Shown here one piece after another: positions 26,501 to 41,500 of a stretch of 64,000 nt of DNA. This stretch comes from Epiperipatus broadwayi. Taxonomy: Eukaryota; Onychophora; Udeonychophora; Euonychophora; Peripatidae. The stretch lies in contig JAQFVV010006273.1 in the NCBI GenBank assembly GCA_028023455.1, positions 3,296,142-3,360,141 of the forward strand, in the 5' to 3' direction. The notes beneath the pieces were generated by a model, which was not told where the DNA came from, searched no databases, and saw nothing but the letters and a program-made list of their open reading frames with translations. Numbering within the stretch: position 1 is the first letter of the stretch; each line of letters begins with the position of its first letter. A program made the translations under genes and the position numbers.

Positions 26501-29500
26501 TCATTGCAGAACTCACATTGTTTGTTTTGAAATTTATTAAATAATTTTCCTAACATTTCATGACCTATAAATATTTTGGTGCAATCTAAAAGTTGAGAAA
26601 TGCTGATCTAATATGATGGAGAAATATGCTGTTTTCAATAACTTGTATGTTTATGATATATAAAAGTATAAATAAAAAAAATAGATCTACACCCATGTAT
26701 AATCATGGAAAATTTTTATAAAGCATAATGATGAAAACATATTGTCAAATTAATCATTGGCCTCTATTCTCTCCATTTCAATTTAATTGAATAAAATAGT
26801 CAATGTTTACTTCATAAGACAGTCATCTATAGTCTACTTACTACCAGCATCTCTAGTATCAACTACTGAGATACATTCACAATTCAGATGATAGCAGAAC
26901 CAGCCACAATGTTGAACTAGCAAAAACCTAAACATAAATACATCCTAAAGTTGTTTTTACATCTTTCATCTATAAAAAATTTCATTTTAATTTATATATG
27001 TTTTTGGTCTTGACTAATTAACCAAATGCTGTTAATAAATCTCTTCAGCAGTATTGTATTTATTAGACTAATTTGCATATATATATATATATATATATTA
27101 TATAAGTAGCAAATCTATCAAATTTCCAAACAAGGTTGAGCTCCATTGGATCCCAGATGTAACACAGGCACATATAGTTCTAACTTGCATGAAAGAGTTG
27201 ACTTCTTATTCATTCTAATGCCTAGGCAAATGAACATATTTGTAATACAATAAAATACAACATCTTTCCAACATTATAAGTACTTTTCAGCCATGACTAA
27301 TTAACCAAACACTATTAATAAACTTGTTAGCATCTTTGTCAATTAACATTTTGAAAGACTAACCTTCCCACTATTCTGTGATTTTAATATTTGCTGCCTG
27401 CCTGTTAATTAAGTCATGTTTGTATTTGTATATTAACATAGGTTCTTTTATTTTTCTTTTGTTGTTATTTTTTCCAATTTGCAATATTTTAACGTTATTG
27501 TAATTGAAGTTAAAACCATAAGTACATGAATTATTATGGTCAGGATAAAATGGATGCTGAAACATTATTATCTACTTTGGAATTTTGATTTGATTTCTGA
27601 ACTCTTTTAATAACAGCAAGTGTTCTTTAGTTCTTTTTTCTGACGTACATCTTGATTCACCTATATATTCACTGCCACACCTACATATCTATTTATAAAT
27701 GATACAATTTTTATTTATAAGTGAGGTTTTATCTTTAGAATTATTTATTAATTTGTTTAATATTGGAGGTGTGTAAAATGCAATACCACATATACCTTTA
27801 TAAATCTTCCATATAAAATTTATTTGATCATTCGAAATATATGGTATTGATATCCATAGTTTTTTGTTAACAGGAAGATCAATATTATTATTAAAATTTT
27901 TATTCTTATATCTTGTATTAAAATCCCTAATAACATTATATATATTATTATAATTATAACCAACATTTAACAATTCATTCAAATATATATATATATTGAA
28001 GCAGTCGGATCTGAGTTCGATCCTAGCTTCATGACATCTAGTTATAAGCCCACTTCAAACCCTAGTACTAACCTTAAATTTCCGATGCAATGGGGCTTTA
28101 TACGTTCAATCCACGCTAATTTCCATAAAGAATAACTTATTTAATGAATGCGTATTAAAATTAATTAGTTTCAGATTTAAATTGATCAGTTCTATTAATA
28201 AATTCATGATAGAATTATTCATGAATTTATATATTATAACTGCGTGGATTGTGTGTATATATTTGTAAATATTTAAATATATATAATTGTTTAAAAGTTT
28301 CATTGCATCGGGAATGTTTGATTTTATTTTTAAATAATTTGTTAAAGTTTTATTGATTAAAAGCTACATTCTTTCGATAAGCATTCAGATTTTCCCTTTC
28401 CAAAAACAACAGTTAGTTTTATTAATTAGAAAAAAAGATAAGGATTTCCTAATTAAAATCATTTTCTGATTTTAAGAATTCATTTTCTAATTAGAAAATG
28501 AATTCAAGTTAATGAATTTGAAAGCCTTATCGAAGGGATATATCTAAAAACAACCAGTAAATCTAAAAACATTGATAATGAAAGAAGCGCTAGCCTGAAG
28601 GCATCAGAGGACAGATATATATAGCTCTGAAAAGTTTGGAGAAAAAAAGGCCATCTTTGTTGCAGAGAAGTGCAGTAAACTCTGTGCATTTTAAATAGTG
28701 TTTCGATCATGGTAAGGGGCTAAATGTCAGGAATCTGGCTATCGGTTCCTGAAGTCCCCTGAAAATCTTCAATGGAGCTGCTGAATCTTTTCCAGACCAA
28801 TCATGCTGCTAAAATTATAAAAAGCCACTAAAATGCTGTTCAAGTAATCAACTAAATGCATGCCTACATTTTTTTACCAACTTCGATGTGTAAACTAAGA
28901 ACCAGTCCTGGAAGAAATGGGTAATATGTTTCCATAACGAACCTTAAACTTTCTGGCCAGTTTCGAACTTTACTTTACACTCTCTTTTGAGCTCTTTTAT
29001 TCTTTAATGTAATAATCTTTATAAAACTTTTTATTCATGCTACTGTAAACTTATATCGTAATTCTCTCAACCTCTAGTCTTTAAACTTTCTCTTTTTTTA
29101 CTTGGCGGTTCATTTATTATATTATATATATATATATATTTGTGTGCTTTATTAATGTCGTTTATTTTTAATTATATGCCAATAATCTTTCGACTCGATG
29201 AGCTCCTTTGTTCTATTTGCCTCATGCAAATAATATAATATTAATTCTAATAGTAGTTCACGCCCATTAGAACTAGATTAATACAGTTCTATCAATCATC
29301 AAGTCGAAAGAAATTATTAAATGTGTGTTATTTTTATAATTGGCTAATAATAAATTATTAGATCTGCTTCTAATCTATGCCTCAGCTATTTTCCCGTATT
29401 CACCACTGTGTATTTATTCATATATAATCTTAAAATGTTTTTTTTTGCAAAAGGGCCGATAAAGGAATCAAATAAATATATTCTAATTCAACTGTGTTAT

Positions 29501-32500
29501 TTTCTATTAAGATTCAGGAAGGGCACGATGATTGGGGCATAATTAATATGATTTACAAATACTTTAAAATAGTTTTACTTAAAAGCTCATTTGACTTTAA
29601 TTCATTTGATCAAGTCATCACATAGAGCATTCTATAATTGGGTTTTAGTTCTCAAACGGTGACTAGTAAGTCATCATCTTCAACGTTGCTGATGTAGGGC
29701 AATCTTCTGCTCCGTTAGGCTGGTCAGTGATAATATTTCTGTTATTTTAAATTATTGAGAAAGAAAGCACTTCCTCTCCTGTTCATATTAGTCAAAGGGC
29801 ATAAGACTTGTCAGATGCAAGCCACCATAGGACTTCTATTATCGACTAGCCATCGTCTTTCAATTTCACTTTATAGCTCATAATTCGTCAGCACCGTTAC
29901 CTCTCTGTTCCAATAAAGCCCGCTCTGATGCTCATAATTCATGATGAAGTGATTCAAATTAAAGTCCAACAAATTCTCTGTTATATCTCAAAATAAGTTT
30001 TCTAATAAAGATTAAAGTTATGCCCTAAAATACGTATCTTGCTCTTCATGAATGGATTTGCGAATGTGAAAATAAATATCACATTTTTTTGTAAAAAATT
30101 AGAGCAATAATTTCCTTTACTAATGAATACCTTTATCTGCCTTTTATTCCTTGTTGGGAGCATAGACATAGACTTTCAACTATTGTGTAATATTCATTGG
30201 CATATAATAAGGACCGCCACTCTTATTATAATTATAAATTTTGTTTAAGGACTAGAGTTAATTAACTTAATCTTTATTTAAAATTCAAACCAAACAAATT
30301 ATTATTATTAAATATTTTCTAAACACACTTGATTTCTTAGTTCTTAATTCTTTCATAATTATTTTAATGTTAATGCTCGATGTCTGTGTTGGCAACCCGA
30401 ACATATACATATGATTCGATTTAAATTTATTTTTATTCAGTTTATTATCAGATTTAGTGTCAGTTCAGGGGTCATTAATCCTCACCAACCATTGAGATAG
30501 TTTCTTGGTGCATAGCACTGTGCCGTCAATTTAGATTTCTACTAATCTGAGCTGTTGAGTTGGGTTTGAATTCAGTTTTGGTTCAGCTGAGTTTGGATCC
30601 GACTTGCAGTTCTTTTGGTGGCTTTTTCAACTGGTACAATATATATATGTAATAATATTATAATTCAATGTCTGTATTGCTTCAAAGCAATATACATAAT
30701 TATAAAATTGAATATTTATAAATACAGTAATCAGATATATTTTAAAAATTTTATCCACTGAGGAGTGCTTTCGACTATCCTTGTAGTCTTTGTCAACTAA
30801 CATTTTGAAAGGCTAACCTTCCTGTTACTAAACAAAGGTGAAATCCATTATAGCTTTATACATGGCATTAAAATAAAGAAATAAACTTTTTATGAAGGTT
30901 GGAAGTAATCTATATAAGAGAATATGCTTTAATCTGGGATATAATAGATTTAATTCTTTGTTTAGAAAATTGCTAGATTCTCTAGAGGCTGCTAATGCAA
31001 AAGAATTATTTTGCATACATATGGCAATCTAATCATATAGGAATATTAAAAAGTTTATAATCAGCATTTGGTTAATTAGTCAAAACAGAAAATTACATAT
31101 TATGTAGGGGAAATGATATGATCAATTATAAGTATGAATATTAATGCATATAAATTAACATTTTACCCTATGTCAGTGATAATTTCATTGATCTAGGGTC
31201 CCAATTTATCTTGATTTAAATGACTATTTAAAAACTTGTTAAATATGATACTGTTGTATTTTTATAATTTTGAATGATAATTCTCAATAACTGTTGTGCT
31301 TAGAGTTAATTTTATTACTTTAGCAATTTAATTATTTTGTTCAACTATTTTATTATAATTAAAGTTTGTTATTTTGCATAATATAAGATGGAAATAAATA
31401 ACCAGCTTGTCCAAATAACAATATCGTTTTTATTGTGGTTGGTTTCTTTCATCACTATGAATTAATAAATAGCTTTTTCACAAAAAAAAAAAAAAATAAC
31501 CAAATAATTTTAATATATAATATGCCATAACTCATTTTCATTACAAATCTTGTTAATTGTATAACTTCTAATTTCTCTACAACTATAAAATATTTTATCC
31601 TACAATTCCACCTAAATTTCAGCTGTGTATTATAGACATGTCCAATGTTGGTTTTCAATATCGTTATACAAATACTATCATTACCTTTTTATCTGATTTT
31701 AAAAAAACCATCGATAGATTAGGAGGCATAAATTTTAGATTTACTAAATAAAATATCAATAATAATATTTAATAATAATAAAATAAAATTTTAAAAAATA
31801 TATATGATACTAACCTCTCCTATTGATTGTTCACCCAAAGAATTAGTTTTAAGAAGTTTACGATAAATTAAACTAAGCACAGCTCCTCTTATTCTGACAC
31901 CTAATGTGGAAAGATAATAGTCTATATAATAAACAGAACATTTAAATAAAATAAGCTAATTGCTATCTATTTATTGAAACAGTAAGGTCTGCTTTGCAGA
32001 TCTTCGTTTCACCTTTTCTCATCTATTTCCTACCCTCATACCTTAATTTGAACCCCAATCTATCGTAGTGTGTCTGCAATATGCTTATATACTGAAAATC
32101 CTGCCTAATTTTAAACCATGAGTATAATGCTTGTATTATATATAAGTATAATTCATGCCCAAATAAATAAAATATTATAGATTATGTATATGTTCACATA
32201 ATTTAGATTTATTTAAAAGTAGGTTATATAGGTCATAATTGCGCACACACTATGATATGCATTTTAAAACTTATATCAAAATTATAAATTGTTAATTAAG
32301 ATTATTTTGTTTGAATCTATTTACAAAAATATATTACAGTCGTAATATATTTTGATTTAAAATAAAACTCATATTTGTTTAGTAAATAGATTCAAATATT
32401 GAGATTTAAAAGTAAAATAATTTTTTTTATTTAATAAAAGTCAGTCCAAATATTTCTGTTAAAATAAATGAGGAACAATAGTTTAATTATTTCATGTTGT

Positions 32501-35500
32501 AGAAGCTTATCTAAAAATACAGCAGATGTCCACTTAAGGTTTTCTTTAATTAGTAAAAGTAATTTTTAATTAAATCTAGTTTATAATTCGAATGTCGACA
32601 GGGAAATTAACAATAGAAATTAATTAAAATTTTGTTAAATTCCTTTAGACATTCGGATGGGTTTAATTACACTTGATAAGTCTGATATATTTTTGTAATG
32701 CTCCTGGGCAGTTATATTGTTCAATTCCACTATAAAAGGAAGGGTTTTCTTTTGTTCTCAATTCTGATCATTTGCTGATGAAATGTTTCTAACCAAAATT
32801 ATTCTAGTTTTTGCTGATGAAATGTTTCTAACCAAAATTATTCTGGTGTTGCTAATGAAATGATTCGAGCAATATTCTAGTAAAATATTCTTCAAAATAT
32901 ATTTTCCTGAGATTTTAGCTACGTGTCTGCGAACTTATATTTGAAGCCGAGTTTATGTCTCCAAATGAATTCACCATGTTTACCACACAAATTGCTAACC
33001 TTGACATGTCGGAGTAGAGCCAGTGCGGAGGCTATTTCCCTCAGGAATGGCCAGCTACTGCTCTAGACCATCGGAAGCTATCACGTAAGGAACCCCAGAA
33101 CTGCTGCTGCTGCCAAAAATATGAACAATTCCAGATTTTGCTGCTGAATTAATAAAACCTGCTGAACATCAATCTACCTGCAAATGCTTCTCCAGAGGTA
33201 ACCCAAGAGCTCTTGTGATTCCTAACTAACATGCTATAGCTATTTTAAATTTGTTTTTCTTTTATGTCACATAACTTCATTATGTATTCTTTTAACGTGT
33301 TCTAATATAATCAACAGTTTTTCTCTCTATCCTTGGGTTAATATTTTCAATTTATTAAGTTTTCTTTTATTTTATTATGATAATGTGTCAGAATCGTCTT
33401 TGACTGAGTGAATTATTCCCTTTGTTGAAAGTAAGACGCCGCTATTAAGGCATATTTTAAATTTATAATAATTCCCAATTTTATTATCTTGCAAATCACT
33501 CATTTGAGGGTGATTCTAATCTTTAATATATATAATAATCACATAGTTTAAAATCTACATGTTATTGATTTTAACCTAATATGAGAGTATGTGCGAGGTC
33601 AATGATTTAAATGTGTCCCCAAATGCATGATTTCATAAATAAACCTATGCTTTCTTTTCAAACCCGCAAACATGCATTTTCCTATTTTTAAATACTGTGT
33701 TCTACTTTAATTACAAAGTTCATCATTGATGTCAAGAATGTGCGGACCCTTTTAAATGAATTTCTGGGAATTTGATTGGGCATTTTTCTTAATCCAAGTA
33801 AAACCCATTTAATATGTTTTATATACACTAGTCTAGTATTGCTGGTAAATGAATTGGTTGTTGAGACCGCTTTGTTTTGCTTTTCCAAGGATTTTTACAC
33901 GGCCAAGTCCATTCTCTTCACTTCCTGTGGTTCCCAGGCAGTGTGTACTCAAATGTCACACCTGGGAATTAAATACAATTGTCACCCAGTCGCTAAGTTT
34001 CGGCTGTTCATGACAATACTTTCCTATGGGTTAGCGGCAAGCTGCCCTCCGTAGTCATTCCAAATATTCACTATTGTTTTATTTATATATTTATTTTTAC
34101 AAAGCATCTGTGACTTAAACGTGTCACACCCTCCATCCTTTAATAAATTCATTCCTAGCAAGAGTGACCTCCCATATGCTTTAATTATTATTATCAAATA
34201 AATGCTTGATCACATCCCCACTTTATTGCATAGTAAGCTTTTGTCCGTGCTATTTTTGAAATCAATAAATATTATATAACCCATAATATCAAATATTTTA
34301 TTAAACTTTAAAAAATTACTCAAAGCACCTTGCACATATTCCTATCTCTTTAAGCACATTATCGTAATACTATTAGCCTGAGGGATAGAATATATAATTT
34401 TGCTTTAAAACCTTTTGTCATTTATTGGAATGTAATGCCAACAGTTATTTAATATGCATCCCTGTCTTATATAAGCAGACAGTGGCGTTATATATATATT
34501 TCTATATAAATAAATTTTGAAATCATTTAAAACTAATTTTGATCTTTTATTTTATTGATTCCTATCACTGTCTTGGTACATCCATAGATGTTAATTAGCA
34601 ACCCAAACTTATCTTAGTATAGAGTCTTTTTGTTTCTCCCTGACCACCAGGCACCAGTAAAAGGTTATACTAGTAGTAGCATCAGATGCGTTATCACATA
34701 GGTGGCGCTGTGAAATTTGGACTTTAGATTCGAACTTAGTATATCTAGAAGGCAACCCCTCCTAGAATGTTCAGTTTCATGTGTGGGGTTTGAATTCTGC
34801 AGTGTGTTAGCGAGATAGATGATTCTGACTGTTACATTATAGAATTTAAAGTGCTGCATTAAAGTTTCATAATAAGTTTTTATTTTCTGTACAGGAACAA
34901 CAATAAGATATACATTGAATAGAAAGTCAATACAAACTGAACAAAATATTGATACAAGTTAAGAAATCTGTCTCAAAATAATAAATATTTTCTGTTTACT
35001 TTAACTTGTTCATGAATATAACAAATGATAATGGTTGGAAAGCTCATTACATTTTCTTTAGATTATTAGATAATGCAATATTGTTTTTGCTAAGATTAAT
35101 TTTTTTGGTCCTTCTATCTCATGAAAATCCCACAAACAATATTTGAGAACATGTATTCACAGGCAATGATTTCAGTAATATAATTTTACTCTCTCTCTCT
35201 CTCACACACATTTCACACTAACTTGATTAAATGCTATTTAAAAAATGCATATAACTTAGTATTTTATATTTTACTCAACAATCAATAATTAATGGCCACT
35301 ATAGTTTACACTATATATACTGGTATATCCTTCATGATTTTTATTAGATTATGCTCATTTAGTTTTAAAAATTACAAATGATCAAACTTTTAAATATTAG
35401 GATGAACATAGTTTGTCTCCTTTCACTTCAGGTGAGAATAACTAAATTATATTTCATCGATATGGCAAAGCTGCTTTGATTGGCAAATATAAAAATCCTC

Positions 35501-38500
35501 AAAATAAGCAAACAATATATTTGGCTTCTTTAGACATGTTGAGAGAAGATGCTTACTATTATGCCACATTTCATTTGCTGTAAAAGCTTGTTTTTTTCTC
35601 TACATAAGCAGCTCATCTTTTTGGTAGCTTTGATGATTATTGGCTAACAGAGCATGAATAATTTATTTCACCACACTTTTGTCCCACCATCTTAAAGTCA
35701 TGTCAACCAAAATCTAACTGAGGGATTGTTTTCTGGCTGAGAAATTGAATGGATTTGATTTCTTCTGATATCAGAAAAGAAATCTGTTTTCAGTCGTGAT
35801 GATATTTTTGATAGTATTGAGAGGATAGAAACTAATGCAGAATGGTGATAAATGTCCATATACACTGGTGACAATTTATATCAATTCCTGTTCAATCTTG
35901 CCAAACAACTTGTTTGCATCAAGTTAGTATGCTTTATAATAAAATATTTAAAACAGTTTTTTTAATATAAAACATAAGTATTACATATAAAACATTAGAA
36001 ACATTTTTCATAACACAAAAAACTAAAACTAAATGCATATAGATGCACATTAATTTATCAAAACAATAATAAACATCACTCATTCAGCCTATATTCAATC
36101 TGCATTATAATGAGCAACAGATGATAGTGGCAAACAAATCTCTAAGCTAATAATTGCCTATTAGATTGTTTTATTAAGTCAGAAGCCTCCCAGAAATTTT
36201 GTTTTAATATATTCTCATGTTTATAACATGAAACTTTCAAATATATTAAGGTTTGAATCAAAGAACTCTTACTAACTTTGGAATTAAGTTATCACAGTTT
36301 CTGCTGAAGATTGCAGATTCTATGTAAACTAGAATAGTAAGATATTGTTATATTCAAACTATTTGTCAAAAAAAAAATCAAAAGTGCCTAGAATTAATAT
36401 ATAAATGAGACTTTGATCTATTTATTAGGTTTAAGAAAGAAATTGCAATATCTATTTGAAAATTTAATGCTATTAGTTTGGCAGAAGAATGGCAGAAGAG
36501 GATCCAATGTATTTGTAAAAGCAGACTTGCTGCTGACAAAGGCAATAGCAGAAACTAGTCTGAGAAATCCATTTGACTTTTCCACCTTGCATTCAATAAT
36601 TATTTATGCATATAATAAGTAGCTCTAATTTATTAGAATTAAAGACTAGAATTTGCTATACATAAAAGCAAAATTTTAAAAACTAAAAGTTATTGTACTA
36701 AAAATTCACCTGTTATATTTCCAATATTCCATGTTAGTGCAAAAAAACTCACTCTCAATAATTCTGTGACACCTAAGCCAAGTACTAAAACAACTCCAAT
36801 CCAGATAGTTGAGTTCATAGAAAGCCCTTCCACATATTGAAGTATTAGAGAAAAAATGTAGCCCTAAAATAAGACAAAGTTTTATTTAATTAAAACTTAA
36901 TTCTAAATATAAAAGAAATATTAAACATTTTAATAATGACATATTTACAAATAGAAATTCATGCAATGAAATTTACATCAAATCATAATTCAACATTTAG
37001 TTACAACTGAATATACATGATGCAATATCCGGTACTAGTCGGATATATGAGGGCCAGGGTCGGTAGCTTCGACTGGTCAAAATGATTGAGGTTTGAGTGA
37101 GAATTATCGTACTCAACAGCTATAAGTATTTATATAAAAAATACATGAACAGGGTAGTTGGAGTTTACACGAACACGGTAGTTGGAATTTAACTCCAACT
37201 ACTGTGTTCGTGTATTTCATTATATAAATACTTATAGCTGTTGAGTGTGATAACTCTCACTCGAGCCTCAATCATTTTGGCCAGTCAAAGAAAACTTATT
37301 AACTCCAACTACCATGTTTGTGTATTTCATTATATAAACACTTATAGCTGTTGAGTGCAATAACTCTCACTCGAACCTCAATCATTTTGGCCAGTCGAAG
37401 CTACCGATCCTGGCCCTCATATATCCAACTAGTACCAGTTATTGCACTGACACAGTCTTGACAGTTCAATTTGAAGTGTGCTATGTGTTTATGCGTATTC
37501 ACATATACACGCATAGCACACTTGAATATTTTGTAATAGCTACATTATTATTTTTGGTGTATATGTGAATACACACACAGCACATGAGGATGATGTAGCA
37601 ATTATTAAAGAGAAAAATTTAACATTTTTTAATAGATTTCTATTTACAAATTATAGAAATATATATATTTAATTATATTATCATAAATATTTATGGATAA
37701 AATAAGTTACTGTACAGGTAGGCACATTCTGTTTTTTTTTTTTTGTTTATTGATCGAGTTATATTAGATTACATATGGCTTGCAGGAGGTTTGCAGAACT
37801 TCCACAAGTTTTATAACCATCATGCCAAAGAATGATATTGATAAATATCTGCTGCAACTTAGTTTGCAATAAACTATTTCTAGCTAATCATTGAGTTTAA
37901 ATTTAATAATTGAAATTAGCATAACTAATAATTCTTTTAACTAATCTCTTTATTAGCTTAAAATGAGTAATCAAAAATATTCTCAGCCACTCATAGTACA
38001 CTTCATTTCCATATTGTGTAGGAATTCTATAACTAAACAAACACAATAAACTCAAAATAATCACTACTACTACTGCTGCTATTATCATCTCAGATAATTA
38101 TCTTCAAATGACAGTTCTAAATACTACAGCATAATAATTAAAGCTATCATATGATTAACACAGCATAAATTTTGTTGACATGATTACAAACCTATTCATG
38201 ACAAGCATGGTGTAGATATTATAAATAGACTATCAAGAATAAATTACCTCTTTAACTAGTTTATCACTTTTAGAACTTAAAACTAAGTTGCTCTATTATT
38301 TTTCAAATTCCCATTAAATGTTGATCATATAAAAATTGCATACTATCTAAATGTGTAATATTTTAGGGTTTACTATAAATAAAAAAAATTATAATTTTAT
38401 TATTGCCAATGTATTATTTCCCACTGCAACATGATTGTCATATTAAAATAAGATGTAATTTTTCCAAAAAAAAAAACAGTTAACATAGCAATTAGATACA

Positions 38501-41500
38501 ACATTTGCTAATTAAAATTGAAAATAAAAATTATGCCTATAAGTAACACCTAATCAGAAATATTTTATTCCATTAAAAAATTATTTAAAAAATATTAGAA
38601 TAGCTATAAAAAGAGCAAATTTCAGGTTACCCTGAGGCTTACATACTTGAACAGATGATTTAAAAATTGTAGTAAAATTTATAACTGTGTGTACAACAGC
38701 AACTTATGAAGTTTTGTGATCTCAATTACATTTATTGAGCTCAATTTACTACCAAATCACAGCAGATGAGATCCACCCTAAAAATTCATGATATAATAAT
38801 AATAAAAACTATATCTTTAGATAAATTAAAAATCTGGGTTTATTTTTTATCAAGAAAATGTTTATTATAATAATCACACACACATATATGGTAAATTTTA
38901 ATTTAAAATATAAACACTGAAATAAATCTCATACGTGTTTGATTAAGCTCACTACTATCAATTTCTCCAGATACACAGTCTATTTTTGGTGAAACAAGAA
39001 AGTGGTAATGTAATAAATAATTTTCAGTTTTAACACTGATGTGTAGTCTTGCATTGGTGGTTGAGAGGTCAGCGTGACTGCCTTACAAGCAATTGCCAGG
39101 TTGCGGGTTCACGTCCCGGCCGATGCTATGACATTTGAAAAAAAAACACTGATGTGTAGTTTATCATAGATGGACATAATATATAAAATGCAAAAATAAT
39201 TACTAAATTATATTCTTATGTAATTATTTGATTATGTAATATTATATTTAATTTATGGTGAAAAAAGTTACAAATAAAATTAAAATATCCTGGTTACTCT
39301 GCTGTATGCCTTATGCTCTTCAAAACACAAATTAAATAAATATATATGAGTGTAGAATTTATTTAATCGGTCATATTCTCAAAAAAAAAAAAAATAGTAT
39401 GGCTTAGCCATAAAATGAACATGAAATAACTGGCATACCTAAAGCAGTTTATAATTAATGTACACACTACAGAAATGCAATATACAAATGTTACATTGTA
39501 AAACCTAATAGTTGTTGACATTATGTATTAAACCTTTTAATATATGCACTTTCAAGTCTTGCATTGGTGGTCGAGAGGTCAGCGCGACTGCTTTCACTTG
39601 TAAGCAGTTGCCCAGGTTGCGGGTTCGCATCCCGGCCGATGCTATGACACTTAATATACGCACTTTCAAGCAATCATGACTTTTCAGTTAAAATGAGACA
39701 TTCAGTTAGTGCTTCTTTGTATTTATTTATATGAATTACGTAACTTTATTTCAATGCATAAATAACTAATAATCATTTATGAACTTGTTGAATTATTATT
39801 GTGGATAAGCACTGCAAGATTCATTTGTTCTTTGTGTCTAAGAATCAGTCATCTACTGATTGTTTGATGAAAGAGAAGTGGAGAGATAGGAAATGTTCGA
39901 CTTTCTTGGAGCATTTAAAAATACGCTGTTAAAATAGAAAAAAATTCTTCATATTTCTAAAATTATTTTACAATGGATCTACAAACAAAATTTCAGGTAT
40001 TATAATCAGCTTTAAACCCAAACACTTTGTATATTGTGACTATAAATGTCAAATAAAAAATGTGTTTTCAAATGTAAACAGTAAAAATAATATATAATAA
40101 GATACTCACGGATCCTAAAAAAATGAGAGCCATTGACAAAGTAATAGAAACACCAGCTGCAATTTGACGTTTTTTTTGAAATTGCCAAACAGCATTTCTG
40201 AATGATACTGCTCCTTTTTCTTTTTGTTGCTCCTTTTCCCAAATGGCGTTAAATCTGTAAAGAAAAATATCCTATTTTTTTCACTATTGAACAGACATTT
40301 ACCCTCCAGTAGCAAATTTAATGATATTTACATTACTTTACAGCACAAATATATATATATAGTAAGGTTTAGAAAAAAATATTATTAAATATTTTACGTA
40401 ATATGGAGAATTCTGAACTTGGATCTCCACGATTAGAAAGATGATAATTTTCATTTTAAAAAAGTCATATACAAGAATTTTAAAAGAAACAAGGGATATA
40501 AATTCCCTTATTATTTTATAAAATTTAAAATCATCTGTATAAGAATTGTACTAAAAATCACGCATCTCATAACCTCATTTATAATCAGAATATACTGAAT
40601 AGGTACTTAGATGAGTATCACTTTCATTATGGAAGACTACATTATGATTAAGTAATACCCTTATATCATAATATCCAAATCCCTTTATTAATATTCTGAT
40701 ATATTTCTAGTCTATAGAAGAAGCATGCTCAGGAACATAAACAAATTATTTAAAACTACAATGAAAATGAGATAAGACTTAAATGTCATGAACAATAATT
40801 TTAATTTTAAATTAAAAAACAATTTATTAAAATAGTTTGTTCAATAAGAAAAAGCATTTCCCAAGGTTATATTCACAGTTAGATAGAATACAATCCTGAA
40901 TTGGTATACCAGAAAGATAATAACAAGTTCTTTCAACTAATAAAAATAAAAATAAATAGTTTATAGAGCTGATGACAAATTTTCATTCCTCAACTTAATC
41001 TCCATATCTTTTTGGCATACACTATAATATATAAACATTAACATTACCGTCGAACATATGTGTGTGCATGTGCACACATATTGCTCAGCAATTCAAAGAA
41101 ACAATAGCATTTGAACCATAGTATTTAAATCATAATGAGAAAAAAAAAATATTTACAAGTTCCAATAAATAACCTAATAGGGAATAAGAATATAATAAAT
41201 TAAAAAATAATAATTTGTAAAAATAATAACAAAAAAGTTAAGACTTCAAGTCTTTTTCACTTAATATGCATTGGAAAAAAAATCTTACGGCAATTTAATA
41301 ATTAATAAAATTACTAAATGGTTATCTATTTATAATTACAGATTTGTCTCCAGCATAGAAGTTTAATACTTATTTAAATCATTATTTTGGGTTTTTTAAT
41401 CAGTCACATTTGGAAATTTGGGATACATTTTCACTTTAATAAACAAGGGAACATTTTAAAACAGCAACAACAACACCAATAACTCCAACACAAATAATAC

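Noticed and set aside
32770-32850. Hammerhead ribozyme from CTGATGAAA words
   Set aside because: The CTGATGA words are part of a 38-39-bp tandem repeat with no GAAA-closing stem arrangement around them.
33776-34054. 92-codon plus-strand open frame
   Set aside because: It lies inside the solo LTR 31975-34836, overlaps conserved non-coding LTR blocks, and the aligned part of the full-element LTRs has no matching frame.
36413-36622. 69-codon plus-strand frame next to exon 36710-36863
   Set aside because: It is on the opposite strand to the gene, has no family match, and overlaps a foldback core word.
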